Positions 8,793 through 18,006 of a DNA stretch of 64,000 nucleotides are shown piece by piece. Location: NCBI RefSeq assembly GCF_002001205.1, contig NZ_MUNZ01000101.1, forward strand, positions 124,001 through 188,000, given 5' to 3'. Numbering within the stretch: position 1 is the first letter of the stretch; every line of letters begins with the position of its first letter. Origin of the DNA: Hydrogenophaga sp. A37 (GTDB lineage Bacteria; Pseudomonadota; Gammaproteobacteria; Burkholderiales; Burkholderiaceae_C). The position numbers and the translations under genes are program-made. Below the pieces are notes generated by a model. The model was not told the DNA's origin. It saw only the letters and a program-made list of their open reading frames with translations, and searched no databases.

Positions 8793-9845
8793 ATGAACGA
8801 GTTGGACGCACTGGTTGACAGCGCCCGCGCTGGCTTCGCGCAAGCTGCTACCCCGGCCGATCTTGAAAACGCCAAAGCCCAGTACTTAGGCAAATCGGGT
8901 CGCATCACCGAGCTGATGAAGGGCATGGCGGCGCTCCCGGTCGAGGAGAAAAAGACCCGTGGAGCCGCGATCAATGTGGCCAAGCAGGCCATCGAAGCCA
9001 CCCTCAATGCGAGGCGTCAGGCTCTGGCCGATGCGGAGCTCGAAACCCAACTCAAAGCCGAGGCGCTCGACGTGAGTCTGCCAGGCCGTCAGCGCGGCCA
9101 GGGTGGTTTGCATCCTGTGAGCCTGACATTGGAACGCATCGAAGCGATCTTCAGCTCGCAAGGCTTTGAAGTTGCCGAAGGCCCCGAGATCGAGTCTGAC
9201 TGGTTCAACTTCACCGCGCTGAACACCCCCGAAGACCACCCTGCGCGTTCCATGCACGACACCTTCTATGTGGAAGGTGGCAGCGCCAAAGCACCGAACC
9301 TGCTGCGCACACACACCAGCCCAATGCAGATCCGCCATGCGGTGCAGCACGTCAAGCGCCACCGCGCTGCGCTCGACGCCGGTCTGCCGATGCCCGAGAT
9401 ACGCGTGATCGCGCCGGGGCGCACGTACCGCGTGGACAGCGACGCCACCCATTCGCCCATGTTTCACCAGTGCGAAGGCCTGTGGATTGGCGAGAACGTG
9501 AGCTTCAAGGACCTCAAGGTCGTGTTCACCGATTTCTGCCGCACCTTCTTCGAATCCGATGATCTGGTGCTGCGTTTCCGTCCCAGCTTTTTCCCTTTTA
9601 CGGAGCCGAGCGCCGAGATCGACATCCAGTTCCAAAGCGGCCCGCTGGCCGGCCGCTGGCTGGAGGTGGCGGGTTCCGGTGAGGTGCACCCGAACGTGGT
9701 GCGCAACATGGGCCTGGACCCCGAGCGCTACATCGGATTTGCCTTCGGCATGGGGCCTGACCGCTTGACCATGCTGCGTTACGGCTTGAACGACCTGCGC
9801 CTGTTCTTCGATGGCGACATTCGTTTTCTTTCGCAGTTTCGCTGA
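8793..9845 (+). CDS. pheS: Phenylalanyl-tRNA synthetase alpha subunit
   Basis: Catalytic subunit of the heterotetrameric enzyme that charges tRNA-Phe. The 350 residues comprise an N-terminal coiled-coil arm (1-90), then the class II core with [69 protein letters not shown], and motif 3 [20 protein letters not shown]. It is followed after 18 nt by pheT. Confidence 0.98.
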   Translation: MNELDALVDSARAGFAQAATPADLENAKAQYLGKSGRITELMKGMAALPVEEKKTRGAAINVAKQAIEATLNARRQALADAELETQLKAEALDVSLPGRQRGQGGLHPVSLTLERIEAIFSSQGFEVAEGPEIESDWFNFTALNTPEDHPARSMHDTFYVEGGSAKAPNLLRTHTSPMQIRHAVQHVKRHRAALDAGLPMPEIRVIAPGRTYRVDSDATHSPMFHQCEGLWIGENVSFKDLKVVFTDFCRTFFESDDLVLRFRPSFFPFTEPSAEIDIQFQSGPLAGRWLEVAGSGEVHPNVVRNMGLDPERYIGFAFGMGPDRLTMLRYGLNDLRLFFDGDIRFLSQFR

Positions 9846-9863
9846 TCCATTCGGTACGACACG

Positions 9864-12290
9864 ATGCAATTCCCTGAGTCCTGGCTGCGTGCCTTTTGCA
9901 ATCCATCCCTGACCAGCCAGCAACTGGCCGACACCCTGACCATGGCTGGTCTGGAGGTCGAAGAACTGCGCCCGTTTGCTCCTGCCTTCTCCGGCGTGGT
10001 GGTGGGCCAGATCCTGAGCGCCGAGCAACATCCCAACGCCGATCGCCTGCGCGTGTGCCAAGTGGATGTGGGGCAGGGCGTTCCGTTGAACATCGTTTGT
10101 GGCGCGCCCAACGCGCGTGTCGGCATCAAGATCCCTTGTGCCACCGTGGGTGCTTTTCTACCGCCGGGTGAGGATGGCAAGCCCTTTGCCATCAAGCTCG
10201 GCAAGCTGCGTGGCGTCGAGAGCCAAGGCATGCTGTGCTCGGCCAAGGAGCTGCATATTTCCGAAGAGGGCAATGGCCTGCTGGAGCTCGGTGATGATGC
10301 CGTCATTGGCCGCAACATCCGCGAGCAGCTGAGCTTGGATGACATGCTGTTCACGCTCAAACTCACGCCCAATCTGGCGCACTGCCTGAGCGTGTACGGC
10401 ATTGCGCGCGAGGTGTCGGCGCTTACCGGAGCACCGTTGCTGCAACCTGAGTTCCCCGTGGTCGCGGTGCAGATACAAGACCGCCTGCCGGTAAGCATTC
10501 AGGCGTCAGATTTGTGTGGCCGCTTCAGCGGTCGCATCGTGCTCGGTGTGAACACGCGTGCAGCCACACCTGCCTGGATGGTCGAGCGCCTGGCGCGCTG
10601 CGGTCAGCGCAGCATTTCCCCGCTGGTGGATATTTCCAACTACGTGATGTACGAGTTGGGTCGACCCTCGCACATCTTCGATCTCGACAAAATCCACGGC
10701 GGTTTGCAAGTGCGCTGGGGCCGCGAGGGCGAACAGCTCAAGCTGCTCAACGGAAATACCATCTTGGTGGACGACGAGGTTGGTGTGATCGCCGACGCCC
10801 AGCAGGTCGAGTCGTTGGCGGGCATCATGGGCGGCGACGCCACCGCCGTGTCCGAAAACACGCAAAACATCTTCATCGAGGCCGCCTTCTGGTGGCCCAA
10901 AGCGATTGCTGGCCGCTCGCGTCGCTACAACTTCAGTACCGACGCAGGTCACCGCTTTGAGCGCGGCGTGGACCCGTCCACGACTGTTGAGCACGTCGAG
11001 CGCATCACGCAACTGGTCCAGGAGATCTGCGGTGGCCAGGCCGGTCCGCTGGATGACCAGACACTGGTGCTGCCCGAAGGCAAGCCGGTCACGCTCCGCG
11101 TGGCACGCGCTGCCAAGGTGATTGGCATGCCGGTCACACAAGAACAATGCGTGGGCGCGCTGCGTCGCCTGGGTTTGCAAGTCACGGAAAGTGAGGGCGC
11201 GGTGACGGTTGCACCGCCGGCCTTCCGTTTTGACCTGCAGATCGAGGAAGATCTGATCGAAGAGGTGGTGCGGATCATCGGCTACGAACAGTTGCCGACC
11301 CATCCACCGCTCGCACCAATTACCGCCAAGTTGCGCGCTGAATCCAAGCGCGGTCCGTTCGCAGTGCGCCGCCTGTTGGCTCAGCTGGGCTACCAGGAAA
11401 CCATTAACTTCAGCTTCGTGGAGGAACGCTGGGAGCGTGAGCTGGCCGGCAATGCCGACCCAATCAAGTTGCTGAACCCGATCGCCAGCCAGATGAGCGT
11501 GATGCGGTCGTCGCTGTTGGGCAGCCTGATCGCGGTGCTGAAGTTCAACCTGGATCGCAAGGCGCAACGCGTGCGCCTGTTCGAGGTGGGCCGCGTGTTC
11601 CGCAAGGACGCTTCCGTGAAGGACAGTGACGCCAGCGTGGCTGGCTTCGATCAGCCCATGCATGTGGCTGGCTTGGCATACGGAAATGTCGACAGCCTTC
11701 AGTGGGGTAGCTCCGAGCGTAGCGCCGATTTTTTCGACGTGAAAGGGGATGTGCAAGCATTGCTGGCGCCGCTGCAACCCTTGTTCCAACCCGCAGAGCA
11801 CCCAGCCATGCACCCCGGTCGCTGCGCTAGCGTGTGGCTGGATGCTCGCTGCATCGGCCATGTGGGCGAGCTGCACCCAAAGTGGCGCCAGGCCTACGAT
11901 CTGCCGCAAGCGCCGGTGATGTTTGAACTGGCGCTCGACGCGGTGCTCGCGCGAGATGTGCCGATGTTCCAGGCCGTGAGCCGCCATCAGCCGGTGGAGC
12001 GCGACCTGGCCATCGTGGTCAAGGAGTCGGTGACGCACGCCACCGTGGTGGACGCGATCCGCTCGGGCGGCGGCAGCTTGCTGCGCAACGCGGTGCTGTT
12101 CGACGTATACCGCCCCAAGCGGTTGGCCGATGGCGCCGTATCTGGTGGTCTTGCTGCGGACGAGAAGAGTCTGGCGGTTCGACTGACGCTCAACCGTGAC
12201 GACGCTACACTGACTGAAGAAGAAATCGATACGGTGGTCAAAAACGCACTCGTTGCGTTGTCCAAAGGGGTTGGTGCTCGGCTGCGTTGA
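9864..12290 (+). CDS. pheT: Phenylalanyl-tRNA synthetase beta subunit
   Basis: An 808-residue partner of PheS, normal length. Domains in order: an EMAP/OB tRNA-binding domain (about 40-150, with QHPNADRLRVCQVDVG and GMLCSAKELHIS), B3/B4 editing domain (about 210-390, with FDLDKIHG and RHRFERG-like region), B5 (about 400-475, RFDLQIEEDLIEEVVRIIGY), the catalytic-like core, and a C-terminal anticodon-binding FDX-ACB domain ending LVALSKGVGARLR. The start codon ATG at 9864 is close behind pheS. Confidence 0.98.
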   Translation: MQFPESWLRAFCNPSLTSQQLADTLTMAGLEVEELRPFAPAFSGVVVGQILSAEQHPNADRLRVCQVDVGQGVPLNIVCGAPNARVGIKIPCATVGAFLPPGEDGKPFAIKLGKLRGVESQGMLCSAKELHISEEGNGLLELGDDAVIGRNIREQLSLDDMLFTLKLTPNLAHCLSVYGIAREVSALTGAPLLQPEFPVVAVQIQDRLPVSIQASDLCGRFSGRIVLGVNTRAATPAWMVERLARCGQRSISPLVDISNYVMYELGRPSHIFDLDKIHGGLQVRWGREGEQLKLLNGNTILVDDEVGVIADAQQVESLAGIMGGDATAVSENTQNIFIEAAFWWPKAIAGRSRRYNFSTDAGHRFERGVDPSTTVEHVERITQLVQEICGGQAGPLDDQTLVLPEGKPVTLRVARAAKVIGMPVTQEQCVGALRRLGLQVTESEGAVTVAPPAFRFDLQIEEDLIEEVVRIIGYEQLPTHPPLAPITAKLRAESKRGPFAVRRLLAQLGYQETINFSFVEERWERELAGNADPIKLLNPIASQMSVMRSSLLGSLIAVLKFNLDRKAQRVRLFEVGRVFRKDASVKDSDASVAGFDQPMHVAGLAYGNVDSLQWGSSERSADFFDVKGDVQALLAPLQPLFQPAEHPAMHPGRCASVWLDARCIGHVGELHPKWRQAYDLPQAPVMFELALDAVLARDVPMFQAVSRHQPVERDLAIVVKESVTHATVVDAIRSGGGSLLRNAVLFDVYRPKRLADGAVSGGLAADEKSLAVRLTLNRDDATLTEEEIDTVVKNALVALSKGVGARLR

Positions 12291-12328
12291 ATCCGTATCG
12301 AAACTTAAAACAACTGAGGAGAATTTTC

Positions 12329-12655
12329 ATGGAACTCGCCGTCGAAAGCCTGGAAACCCCGGCCCTGACCAAGGCGCAGCTGGCGGAGTTGCTGTTCGAC
12401 CAGATCGGTTTGAACAAACGCGAATCGAAGGACATGATCGACGCGTTTTTTGATCTCGTCACTGACAGCCTGGTGGAGGGCGCAGACGTGAAAATTTCAG
12501 GTTTCGGCAATTTCCAGATTCGCACGAAGGCACCCCGTCCGGGCCGAAACCCCCGTACGGGCGAGCCTGTGGCCATTGAGGCCCGTCGCGTGGTCACGTT
12601 CCACGCCAGCCCCAAGCTCAAGGAGCAGGTGCAGATGGCAGTGATTGGAGGCTGA
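12329..12655 (+). CDS. ihfA: Integration host factor subunit alpha
   Basis: DNA-bending nucleoid protein, alpha subunit, 108 residues. The ATG at 12329 follows GAGGAGAA at good spacing. Signatures: ALTKAQLAELLFDQIGLNKRESKDM in the dimerisation helices, ISGFGNFQIRTKAPRPGRNPRTGE in the DNA-binding arm, and RRVVTFHASPKLKEQV. It lies at the end of the pheST operon, as in E. coli, and is closed by a strong terminator. Confidence 0.97.
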   Translation: MELAVESLETPALTKAQLAELLFDQIGLNKRESKDMIDAFFDLVTDSLVEGADVKISGFGNFQIRTKAPRPGRNPRTGEPVAIEARRVVTFHASPKLKEQVQMAVIGG

Positions 12656-12682
12656 AGGCAATCCCCTTCAAGCGTGGATACT

Positions 12683-12712
12683 AAAAAACGGTGACTTTTG
12701 TCACCGTTTTTT
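12683..12712 (+). terminator. Terminator after ihfA
   Basis: AAAAAACGGTGAC and GTCACCGTTTTTT form a perfect stem around TTTT, followed by a T run. The A and T tracts make it likely to work on both strands. Confidence 0.95.
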
Positions 12713-12856
12713 CTTTGGCTGTTCAAGTTGGCGGCGAGGTGTTTGTTTACTTCTCGACACAATCACAACAGTGCTTACAGAAATTTCTGCTGCGCTGCGC
12801 GGACCAGCCATTGTTAGAGTAGATTTCAAGGTTCGGTTTGTACCGCTTTGATTTTC

Positions 12857-13309
12857 ATGGAAAAAACCCTTCCTCCCATACCAGCCAAGCGCTACTTCAC
12901 CATCGGCGAAGTGGGCGAACTGTGTGGTGTCAAGCCCCATGTGCTGCGGTATTGGGAGCAGGAATTTACCCAGTTGCGGCCCATGAAGCGCCGGGGCAAC
13001 CGCCGCTACTACCAGCACCATGAAGTACTCATGATTCGGCGCATCCGTGAACTTCTGTACGACCAGGGTTTCACCATCAGCGGTGCCCGCAACAAACTGC
13101 AGGAAATGGTGCAGTCAGAACGCGAGAGACGCCGCAACGACGACGGTGACGCAGTCGATTTGGTTGACTTCAGTGAAGCTGCGGGCGTGGACGATGTGGT
13201 TGCTGACGGGTCTCCTGCTGAGATTCCTTTTTCCATTCCCGCGTCTTCGTTGATCGGTATGCGACGCGAGCTCTTGGAAATTCGCGAGCTTCTGAGCCTG
13301 CAGGTCTGA
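12857..13309 (+). CDS. MerR-family transcriptional regulator
   Basis: A 150-residue MerR-like protein. The N-terminal winged helix is FTIGEVGELCGVKPHVLRYW with EFTQLRPMKRRGNRRYYQHH, then a dimerisation helix containing RIRELLYDQGFTISGARNKLQ. There are no metal-binding cysteines of the CueR or MerR type, and the acidic middle (NDDGDAVDLVDFSEAAGVDD) is probably disordered. The ATG at 12857 is preferred to a TTG 9 nt upstream. Its place between ihfA and tRNA-Pro is conserved in many Burkholderiales; the target is unknown. Confidence 0.85.
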   Translation: MEKTLPPIPAKRYFTIGEVGELCGVKPHVLRYWEQEFTQLRPMKRRGNRRYYQHHEVLMIRRIRELLYDQGFTISGARNKLQEMVQSERERRRNDDGDAVDLVDFSEAAGVDDVVADGSPAEIPFSIPASSLIGMRRELLEIRELLSLQV

Positions 13310-13344
13310 AACCTGCCAATTGCTGGCTATAATGAGAGGCTTGT

Positions 13345-13421
13345 CGGCGTGTAGCGCAGCCTGGTAGCGCACTTGCATGGGGTGCAAGGGGTCGCGAGTT
13401 CGAATCCCGCCACGCCGACCA
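13345..13421 (+). tRNA. tRNA-Pro (anticodon GGG)
   Basis: Complete 77-nt cloverleaf including encoded CCA. The acceptor stem is CGGCGTG/CACGCCG, the anticodon stem CTTGC/GCAAG around loop ATGGGGT with anticodon GGG, and the T arm GCGAG-TTCGAAT-CCCGC. A TATAAT box lies at 13328-13333, 11 nt before the mature 5' end. A terminator follows. No integrase or partial tRNA copy is nearby. Confidence 0.97.
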
Positions 13422-13427
13422 TTATTG

Positions 13428-13460
13428 AAAAGCCCGCAATCGAAAGGTTGCGGGCTTTTT
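13428..13460 (+). terminator. Terminator after tRNA-Pro
   Basis: AAAAGCCCGCAA pairs with TTGCGGGCTTTTT around TCGAAAGG, seven bases after the tRNA CCA end. Confidence 0.95.
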
Positions 13461-13518
13461 CGTTCGGCTGGGGCTGGAATCCCGTGCTGCCAGGTCGGCC
13501 GAGGCGCGCTCGGCGGTT

Positions 13519-14073
13519 TCACGCAATGTCGATTGCGTGAAATCTGAAACGTCCGAGGCGACGGTCGGCGAAATAGCACTCCAGCGTTTCGCGAACCGTG
13601 CGGAACGCGATCTCGTCCCAAGGAATCTGGTCTTCGGTGAAGAGCCTGGCTTCGATGGTTTCAAAACCGGGATCAAACTGGTCGCTGAGCAAACGCGCCC
13701 GGTAGTACATGTGCAACTGGCCGACGCGTGCCACGTTCATCAGGGTGAACAGCTCGCCGAGTTCGATCTGCGCCCCCGCTTCTTCGATGGTCTCGCGGTG
13801 AGCGCCCTCGGCGGTGGTTTCGCCCAGCTCCATGAAGCCGGCCGGCAAGGTCCATTTGCCCTTGCGCGGCTCGATGTTGCGCAGGCAGAGCAGCACCTGT
13901 TCGCCGGTCTCGCCCCACACCGGCACCGTGCCCACCACATTGAGCGGGTTCTCGTAGTGCACGGTGTGGCACACGGTGCAGATCGCGCGGGGTTTGGTGT
14001 CGCCGTCGTCGGGAAGCCGGTAGGTGACGCTCGCGCCGCATTGGCGGCAGTGCTGAATGGGGCTGCGTTGCAT
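13519..14073 (-). CDS. NUDIX hydrolase with N-terminal zinc ribbon
   Basis: Predicted nucleoside-diphosphate-linked phosphohydrolase, 184 residues. Two cysteine pairs (CRQC near residue 9 and CTVC near 32) form a zinc ribbon of the Nudix_N_2 type. The Nudix box is GFMELGETTAEGAHRETIEE followed by AGA, with all the metal-binding glutamates present. Substrate cannot be read from the sequence; relatives act on ADP-ribose or flavin/NAD-type nucleotides. It lies 81 bp downstream of the TRAP binding protein gene on the same strand and need not share its function. Confidence 0.9.
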   Translation of the reverse strand: MQRSPIQHCRQCGASVTYRLPDDGDTKPRAICTVCHTVHYENPLNVVGTVPVWGETGEQVLLCLRNIEPRKGKWTLPAGFMELGETTAEGAHRETIEEAGAQIELGELFTLMNVARVGQLHMYYRARLLSDQFDPGFETIEARLFTEDQIPWDEIAFRTVRETLECYFADRRLGRFRFHAIDIA

Positions 14074-14099
14074 GCGGCAAAGTGTAGGGGGAAATGACC

Positions 14100-14121
14100 A
14101 AGGGCTCCGTGAGGAGCCCTT
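14100..14121. terminator. Hairpin between TRAP and NUDIX genes
   Basis: AAGGGCTCC and GGAGCCCTT form a perfect 9-bp stem around GTGA. On the minus strand it follows the TRAP gene, but there is no T run, so it may only slow or stabilise transcripts. Confidence 0.45.
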
Positions 14122-14154
14122 GGTCTGTGGGGGTGGAGACAGGGTCTCCGGTGA

Positions 14155-15249
14155 TCAGCCCTTCTTGGCCGGCGCCGCCGCTTTGGCGGGCGCCGCAGGC
14201 GCTGCGGCCACCTTGCCGTGCTTCTCGATCAGGCCCTTGGCGGTCTCCAGCAGCTGCTTGCCGTTGAAGCCGCGCTTGTCCATGTCCTGCATCCACTCCA
14301 CCTCCACCAGGCGGGCCTTGCGCTTGAATTCCTGCGCTTCGGCGGCGGGGATGGTGTAGATCGAGTTGCCCTGTTTGACGGCCGATTCGCGACCGGCGAT
14401 GTCGCCGGTCTGCTGCACCTTGCCCAGCCAGGCCGAGGTCTCCAGGCCGGAGTTCTTGTCGATGATGGCCTTCAGGTCGGGCGGCAGCGAAGCGTATTTG
14501 GCCTTGTTCATCGCCATCACGAACGTGGTCGTGTAGAGCGCGCCGCCGGCGGGGTCGAACTCGCTGTGGAACTTGGTCAGCTCGTGCACCTTGACCGAGG
14601 GCACCACTTCCCAGGGGATCACGCAGCCGTCGATCACGCCTTTGGAGAGCGCGTCGGGAATCTGCGGCAGGGGCATGCCCACTGGCGACGCGCCCAGGTA
14701 GCTCAGCATCTTCGTGATCTGGCGCGTGGGGCCACGCACCTTGGAACCGGCGAGGTCAGCGGCGGTTTTGACCTGCTTGTTGCGCATGTGGAACATGCCC
14801 GGGCCATGCACCTGGAGCGCCAGCACCTGCACGTCCTTGAACTCGTCCTTGGCGGCGCTCTGGGTGTATTCCCAGAAGGCTTTTGAGGTGGCTTCGGCGT
14901 TGTTCATCATGAACGGCAGCTCGAACACCTCGATGCGCGGGAAGCGGCCGGGCGTGTTGCCGGGCAGGGTCCAGACGATGTCCACCACGCCGTCGCGGGC
15001 CTGGTCAAACAGCTGCACGGGCGTGCCGCCCAGCTGCATGGCGGGGTAGGCCTCGAACTTGATGCGGCCGTCCGAGTCCTTGGTGACCTTGTCCATCCAG
15101 GCCTTGTGCATGTTCAGCCACACGTTGGACTGCGGCGCCATGAAGGTATGGAACTTGAGCGTGACGCTTTGCTGCGCCAAGCCCACCAGGGCGGGCGCAC
15201 CGAAGGCCACGGCGGCGCCGGACTGTAGCAAGGTTCTGCGTTGGATCAT
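14155..15249 (-). CDS. TRAP transporter solute-binding protein (DctP family)
   Basis: Periplasmic binding protein of a tripartite ATP-independent transporter, 364 residues. A twin-arginine-like signal (MIQRRTLLQSGAAVAFG) is cleaved near residue 26. The DctP fold is shown by LKFHTFMAPQSNVWLNMHKA, PAMQLGGTPVQLFDQARDGV, DLAGSKVRGPTRQITKML and the ligand arginine region. Oddly, it ends in an alanine/proline/lysine tail (AAPAAPAKAAAPAKKG). The membrane subunits DctQ and DctM are not in the window, so this is an orphan. A 201-bp gap upstream separates it from the catabolic genes and may hold its own promoter. Organic acids are typical ligands. Confidence 0.92.
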   Translation of the reverse strand: MIQRRTLLQSGAAVAFGAPALVGLAQQSVTLKFHTFMAPQSNVWLNMHKAWMDKVTKDSDGRIKFEAYPAMQLGGTPVQLFDQARDGVVDIVWTLPGNTPGRFPRIEVFELPFMMNNAEATSKAFWEYTQSAAKDEFKDVQVLALQVHGPGMFHMRNKQVKTAADLAGSKVRGPTRQITKMLSYLGASPVGMPLPQIPDALSKGVIDGCVIPWEVVPSVKVHELTKFHSEFDPAGGALYTTTFVMAMNKAKYASLPPDLKAIIDKNSGLETSAWLGKVQQTGDIAGRESAVKQGNSIYTIPAAEAQEFKRKARLVEVEWMQDMDKRGFNGKQLLETAKGLIEKHGKVAAAPAAPAKAAAPAKKG

Positions 15250-15450
15250 GGGAAGGGTCTCCTGGGTTCAGTCAATCAAAAGAGGAAAGCGAGGGAGTCA
15301 GCCCGACGAAGTTAAGGCCTGAAGCGGTGGGGCGCTTCAGGTCAAACCCGCGAGGGGCAAATGGGAATGTCCATTTCGTGATTTATTTTTATGAAATGCA
15401 TTCACCTATGCGAAATTATAAGTGGGCACTGATGGTGGTCAGGCCCGGGT

Positions 15451-16146
15451 TCATGCCACCTTGACCGTGATGCCGCTCAACCCGTCGACGCCACCGGTCA
15501 TGGTGTCGCCCTTGACCACCGCCGCCACGCCTTCGGGCGTGCCGGTGTAGATCAGGTCGCCGGGCCGCAGTTCCCAGGCGTTGGACAGGTGTTCGATGGT
15601 TTCGGCGATGTTCCAGATCAGCTTGGCGACGGTGCTGCGCTGGCGGTCGCTGCCGTTGACCTGCACCCAGATCGCCGCGTTGGCGATGTCGCCGACCTCG
15701 GCCTCTGGCGTGATCGGGCCGATGGGGGCCGATTGGTCGTAGGCTTTGCCGATGCACCAGGGGCGACCCTGCTTCTTCATCTCGCTCTGCAGGTCGCGGC
15801 GCGTCATGTCCAGGCCCACGGCGTACCCAAAGATGTGGCTGGCGGCGTCTTCGGCCTTGATGCCACGACCGCCTTTGCCAATCGCCACGACCAGCTCGAT
15901 CTCGTGGTGCAGGTTGGAGGTGAGGCTGGGGTAGGGGATGACGGCGGTCTTGCCGGCGTCGGCGACCACGATGGCGTCGGCCGGCTTGAGAAAGAAAAAC
16001 GGTGGCTCGCGGCCGGTGAAACCCATCTCCTTGGCGTGCTCCTCGTAGTTGCGGCCGACACAATAGATGCGGTGCACGGGAAAACGTTCAGCGCGTCCGA
16101 CCACGGGCACGGAGACGACGGGCGGTGGGGTGAAAACGAAGCTCAT
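15451..16146 (-). CDS. Fumarylacetoacetate hydrolase family protein, fumarylpyruvate hydrolase-like
   Basis: A 231-residue C-C bond hydrolase. FPVHRIYCVGRNYEEHAKEM, EPPFFFLKPADAIV, LHHEIELVVAIGKGGRGI, and LIYTGTPEGVAAV give the FAH fold with the E-x-E metal site (HHEIELV). The N-terminal part resembles fumarylpyruvate hydrolases of the gentisate pathway (NagK type), which release fumarate and pyruvate. It lies in line with ferredoxin, GS-like and Rieske genes on the minus strand (37 bp after the ferredoxin gene), which supports a role in the lower part of an aromatic pathway. A ring-cleavage dioxygenase is not present here. Confidence 0.9.
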   Translation of the reverse strand: MSFVFTPPPVVSVPVVGRAERFPVHRIYCVGRNYEEHAKEMGFTGREPPFFFLKPADAIVVADAGKTAVIPYPSLTSNLHHEIELVVAIGKGGRGIKAEDAASHIFGYAVGLDMTRRDLQSEMKKQGRPWCIGKAYDQSAPIGPITPEAEVGDIANAAIWVQVNGSDRQRSTVAKLIWNIAETIEHLSNAWELRPGDLIYTGTPEGVAAVVKGDTMTGGVDGLSGITVKVA

Positions 16147-16183
16147 AAGGTCCTTTCTGGCGCGGGATGAAGGGGCAAGGCAG

Positions 16184-16507
16184 TCAGTACTGGCTGGCGG
16201 GCAGCCGCACCACCAGCCCGTCGAGCGCGGGCGTGAGCTGAACCTGGCAGCTCAGGCGGCTGCCGGGCTCCACCGGGCTGGTGGCGAAGTCCAGCATGTC
16301 GCGCTCATCAGGAATGGGCGCCGACAAGAGCCGGGCCCAGGGCGGGTCGATCATCACGTGGCAGGTCGCGCAGGTGAGCGTGCCGCCGCAATCGGCGTCG
16401 ATGCCCTTGACATCGGCGTCCACGGCCGCTTTCATGAGGCTTTGACCCGGTGGGGCCTGGATGGTTTGTTCCGTGCCGTCGGCGCGGATGAATCGGATCT
16501 GGATCAT
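16184..16507 (-). CDS. 2Fe-2S ferredoxin
   Basis: A 107-residue plant/adrenodoxin-like ferredoxin. Cluster ligands are in DCGGTLTCATCH (Cys near 40, 46 and 49) and SCQVQL (Cys near 86). The closest style is the electron carrier of oxygenase or P450 systems. Between the GS-like gene (20-bp gap) and the FAH gene, it is the likely electron donor to the Rieske oxygenase encoded at the start of the operon. The NAD(P)H-ferredoxin reductase is missing from the cluster. Confidence 0.92.
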   Translation of the reverse strand: MIQIRFIRADGTEQTIQAPPGQSLMKAAVDADVKGIDADCGGTLTCATCHVMIDPPWARLLSAPIPDERDMLDFATSPVEPGSRLSCQVQLTPALDGLVVRLPASQY

Positions 16508-16527
16508 GGTCTCGTGGGAGTGGGTAA

Positions 16528-18006
16528 TCAGGTGCGGCTGAAGTACTCGCGGCGCTCGAAATCGGTGGTGTCTTTGGCGTCGGCGTGGCGGTGAATTTCA
16601 GACTGTTTGACGCGGAAAAAATGGCGCACCACGTCTTCGCCCAAGCCCTCGTTGAGCGCCGCATCGGCGCGAAGCGCGGCCAGCGCTTCGCCCAGCGTGG
16701 TGGGTATTCTGGGGTGTTCGCTGGCATAGGGCGTGTCCGACGCGGCGGGGGGCTCCAGTCCGCGCAGAAGGCCGTCGAGCCCCGCGTGGATCTGCGAGGC
16801 GATGTACAGGTAGGGGTTGGCGGCGGGTTCGCCGATGCGGTTTTCGATGCGCGTGGCGCCATCGCCCGGCCCGCCGACCACACGCAGCATGGCGCCCCGG
16901 TTGTCCTGGCCCCAGATCACGCTCTGGGGCGCGAGGGCGTTCGGGCGGAAGCGGCCGTAGCCATTGACCGTGGGCGTGCACAGCGCGGTCATGCCCCCGG
17001 CGTGTGCCAGCAGCCCGGCCAGCCAGTGGGCACCGGCGTCTGACAGCAGGTGGCGCGCGTCCGCCCGCGTGCTGCCGGGATCGGCGCTGGCGCGCGCGAA
17101 CGCATTGAACCCCGTGTCTCGCTCCACCAACGACTGGTGCAAGTGCCAGCCGCTGGACATGATGTTCGGAAACGGCGGGCGGCACATGAACGTGGCGTGG
17201 TAACCCGCGCGGCGCAGCGCCTGGCGCACGCCGTTGCGGAACAGCACCATCTGGTCGGCGGCGGTCATCGCGTCGGTGGCGTCGAACACCGCCTCCACCT
17301 GGCTGGGGCCCAGTTCGATTTCGATCGACTGCAGGGGCAGGCCGAGCGCCTGCGCGGTGCGCATCACGATGCGCATCGGCTCGTCGGCCAGGTCCATCAT
17401 GGCCTCTGACTGCAGGTTGTAGCCCGGGTGAATCATCTCCACACTCGGCGGCAGGCCAGGCCAGCCGGCGAGCTCGGGGTCGAGCTGCGGCGTGGTGTCG
17501 GTGATGCGGTAGATGTGGAATTCGACCTCCAGGCCGGTCTTGAGACCGAAGCCGGTCTTGCCCAGTTTGGCCAGCGCCTGCTGCAACACACGGCGGCTGT
17601 CGATGGACACGGGCGTGGCGTCCTGGAACCAGGGCTGGCAGCGCAGCCAGGCCGTGCCGGCGCTCCAGGGCAGCAGCGTGAGGCTGGCCGGGTCGGGCAG
17701 CAGCATCAGGTTGGCGGCGCCTTCAAATCCGGGCAGATCGGCCGCGCCCCCGGACTCGAACACCTTCCAGGCTGTGCGGTCGGCGCTGTCCTTGAGCATC
17801 ATCGTGCCCACCATGCCCACGCCGTTGCGCAGCGCGTGGATCGCCGCCGGCGCCATGAGCGTCTTGCCGCGCAGCATGCCGTGCACGTCGCACCAGCCCA
17901 TGCGCACGCGCTGGATGTCGCTGGCTTCGATCAGCCGGGCCGCTCGTTGGCAGGCCGCTTCGCGTGTGATGTCGTGCAGGCCGCAGCGTTCGGCGAAGTG
18001 GGTCAT
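16528..18006 (-). CDS. Glutamine synthetase family protein (putative gamma-glutamyl-amide ligase)
   Basis: A 492-residue member of the GS superfamily, not a housekeeping GlnA. The metal and nucleotide site is retained: EVEF (Glu160, Glu162), [11 protein letters not shown] (Glu231, Glu238), [10 protein letters not shown] (His288, His290), [12 protein letters not shown] and [18 protein letters not shown]. Such divergent GS proteins ligate glutamate to amines, as in aniline (TdnQ/AtdA1), isopropylamine (IpuC) or putrescine (PuuA) breakdown. Its ATG overlaps the Rieske stop codon (ATGA), so the two are translationally coupled. I infer a catabolic amine ligase; the substrate is unknown. Confidence 0.85.
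   Translation of the reverse strand: MTHFAERCGLHDITREAACQRAARLIEASDIQRVRMGWCDVHGMLRGKTLMAPAAIHALRNGVGMVGTMMLKDSADRTAWKVFESGGAADLPGFEGAANLMLLPDPASLTLLPWSAGTAWLRCQPWFQDATPVSIDSRRVLQQALAKLGKTGFGLKTGLEVEFHIYRITDTTPQLDPELAGWPGLPPSVEMIHPGYNLQSEAMMDLADEPMRIVMRTAQALGLPLQSIEIELGPSQVEAVFDATDAMTAADQMVLFRNGVRQALRRAGYHATFMCRPPFPNIMSSGWHLHQSLVERDTGFNAFARASADPGSTRADARHLLSDAGAHWLAGLLAHAGGMTALCTPTVNGYGRFRPNALAPQSVIWGQDNRGAMLRVVGGPGDGATRIENRIGEPAANPYLYIASQIHAGLDGLLRGLEPPAASDTPYASEHPRIPTTLGEALAALRADAALNEGLGEDVVRHFFRVKQSEIHRHADAKDTTDFERREYFSRT

Noticed and set aside
13345-13421. tRNA-Pro as an island attachment site
   Set aside because: No integrase, no duplicated tRNA end and no change in gene character on either side.
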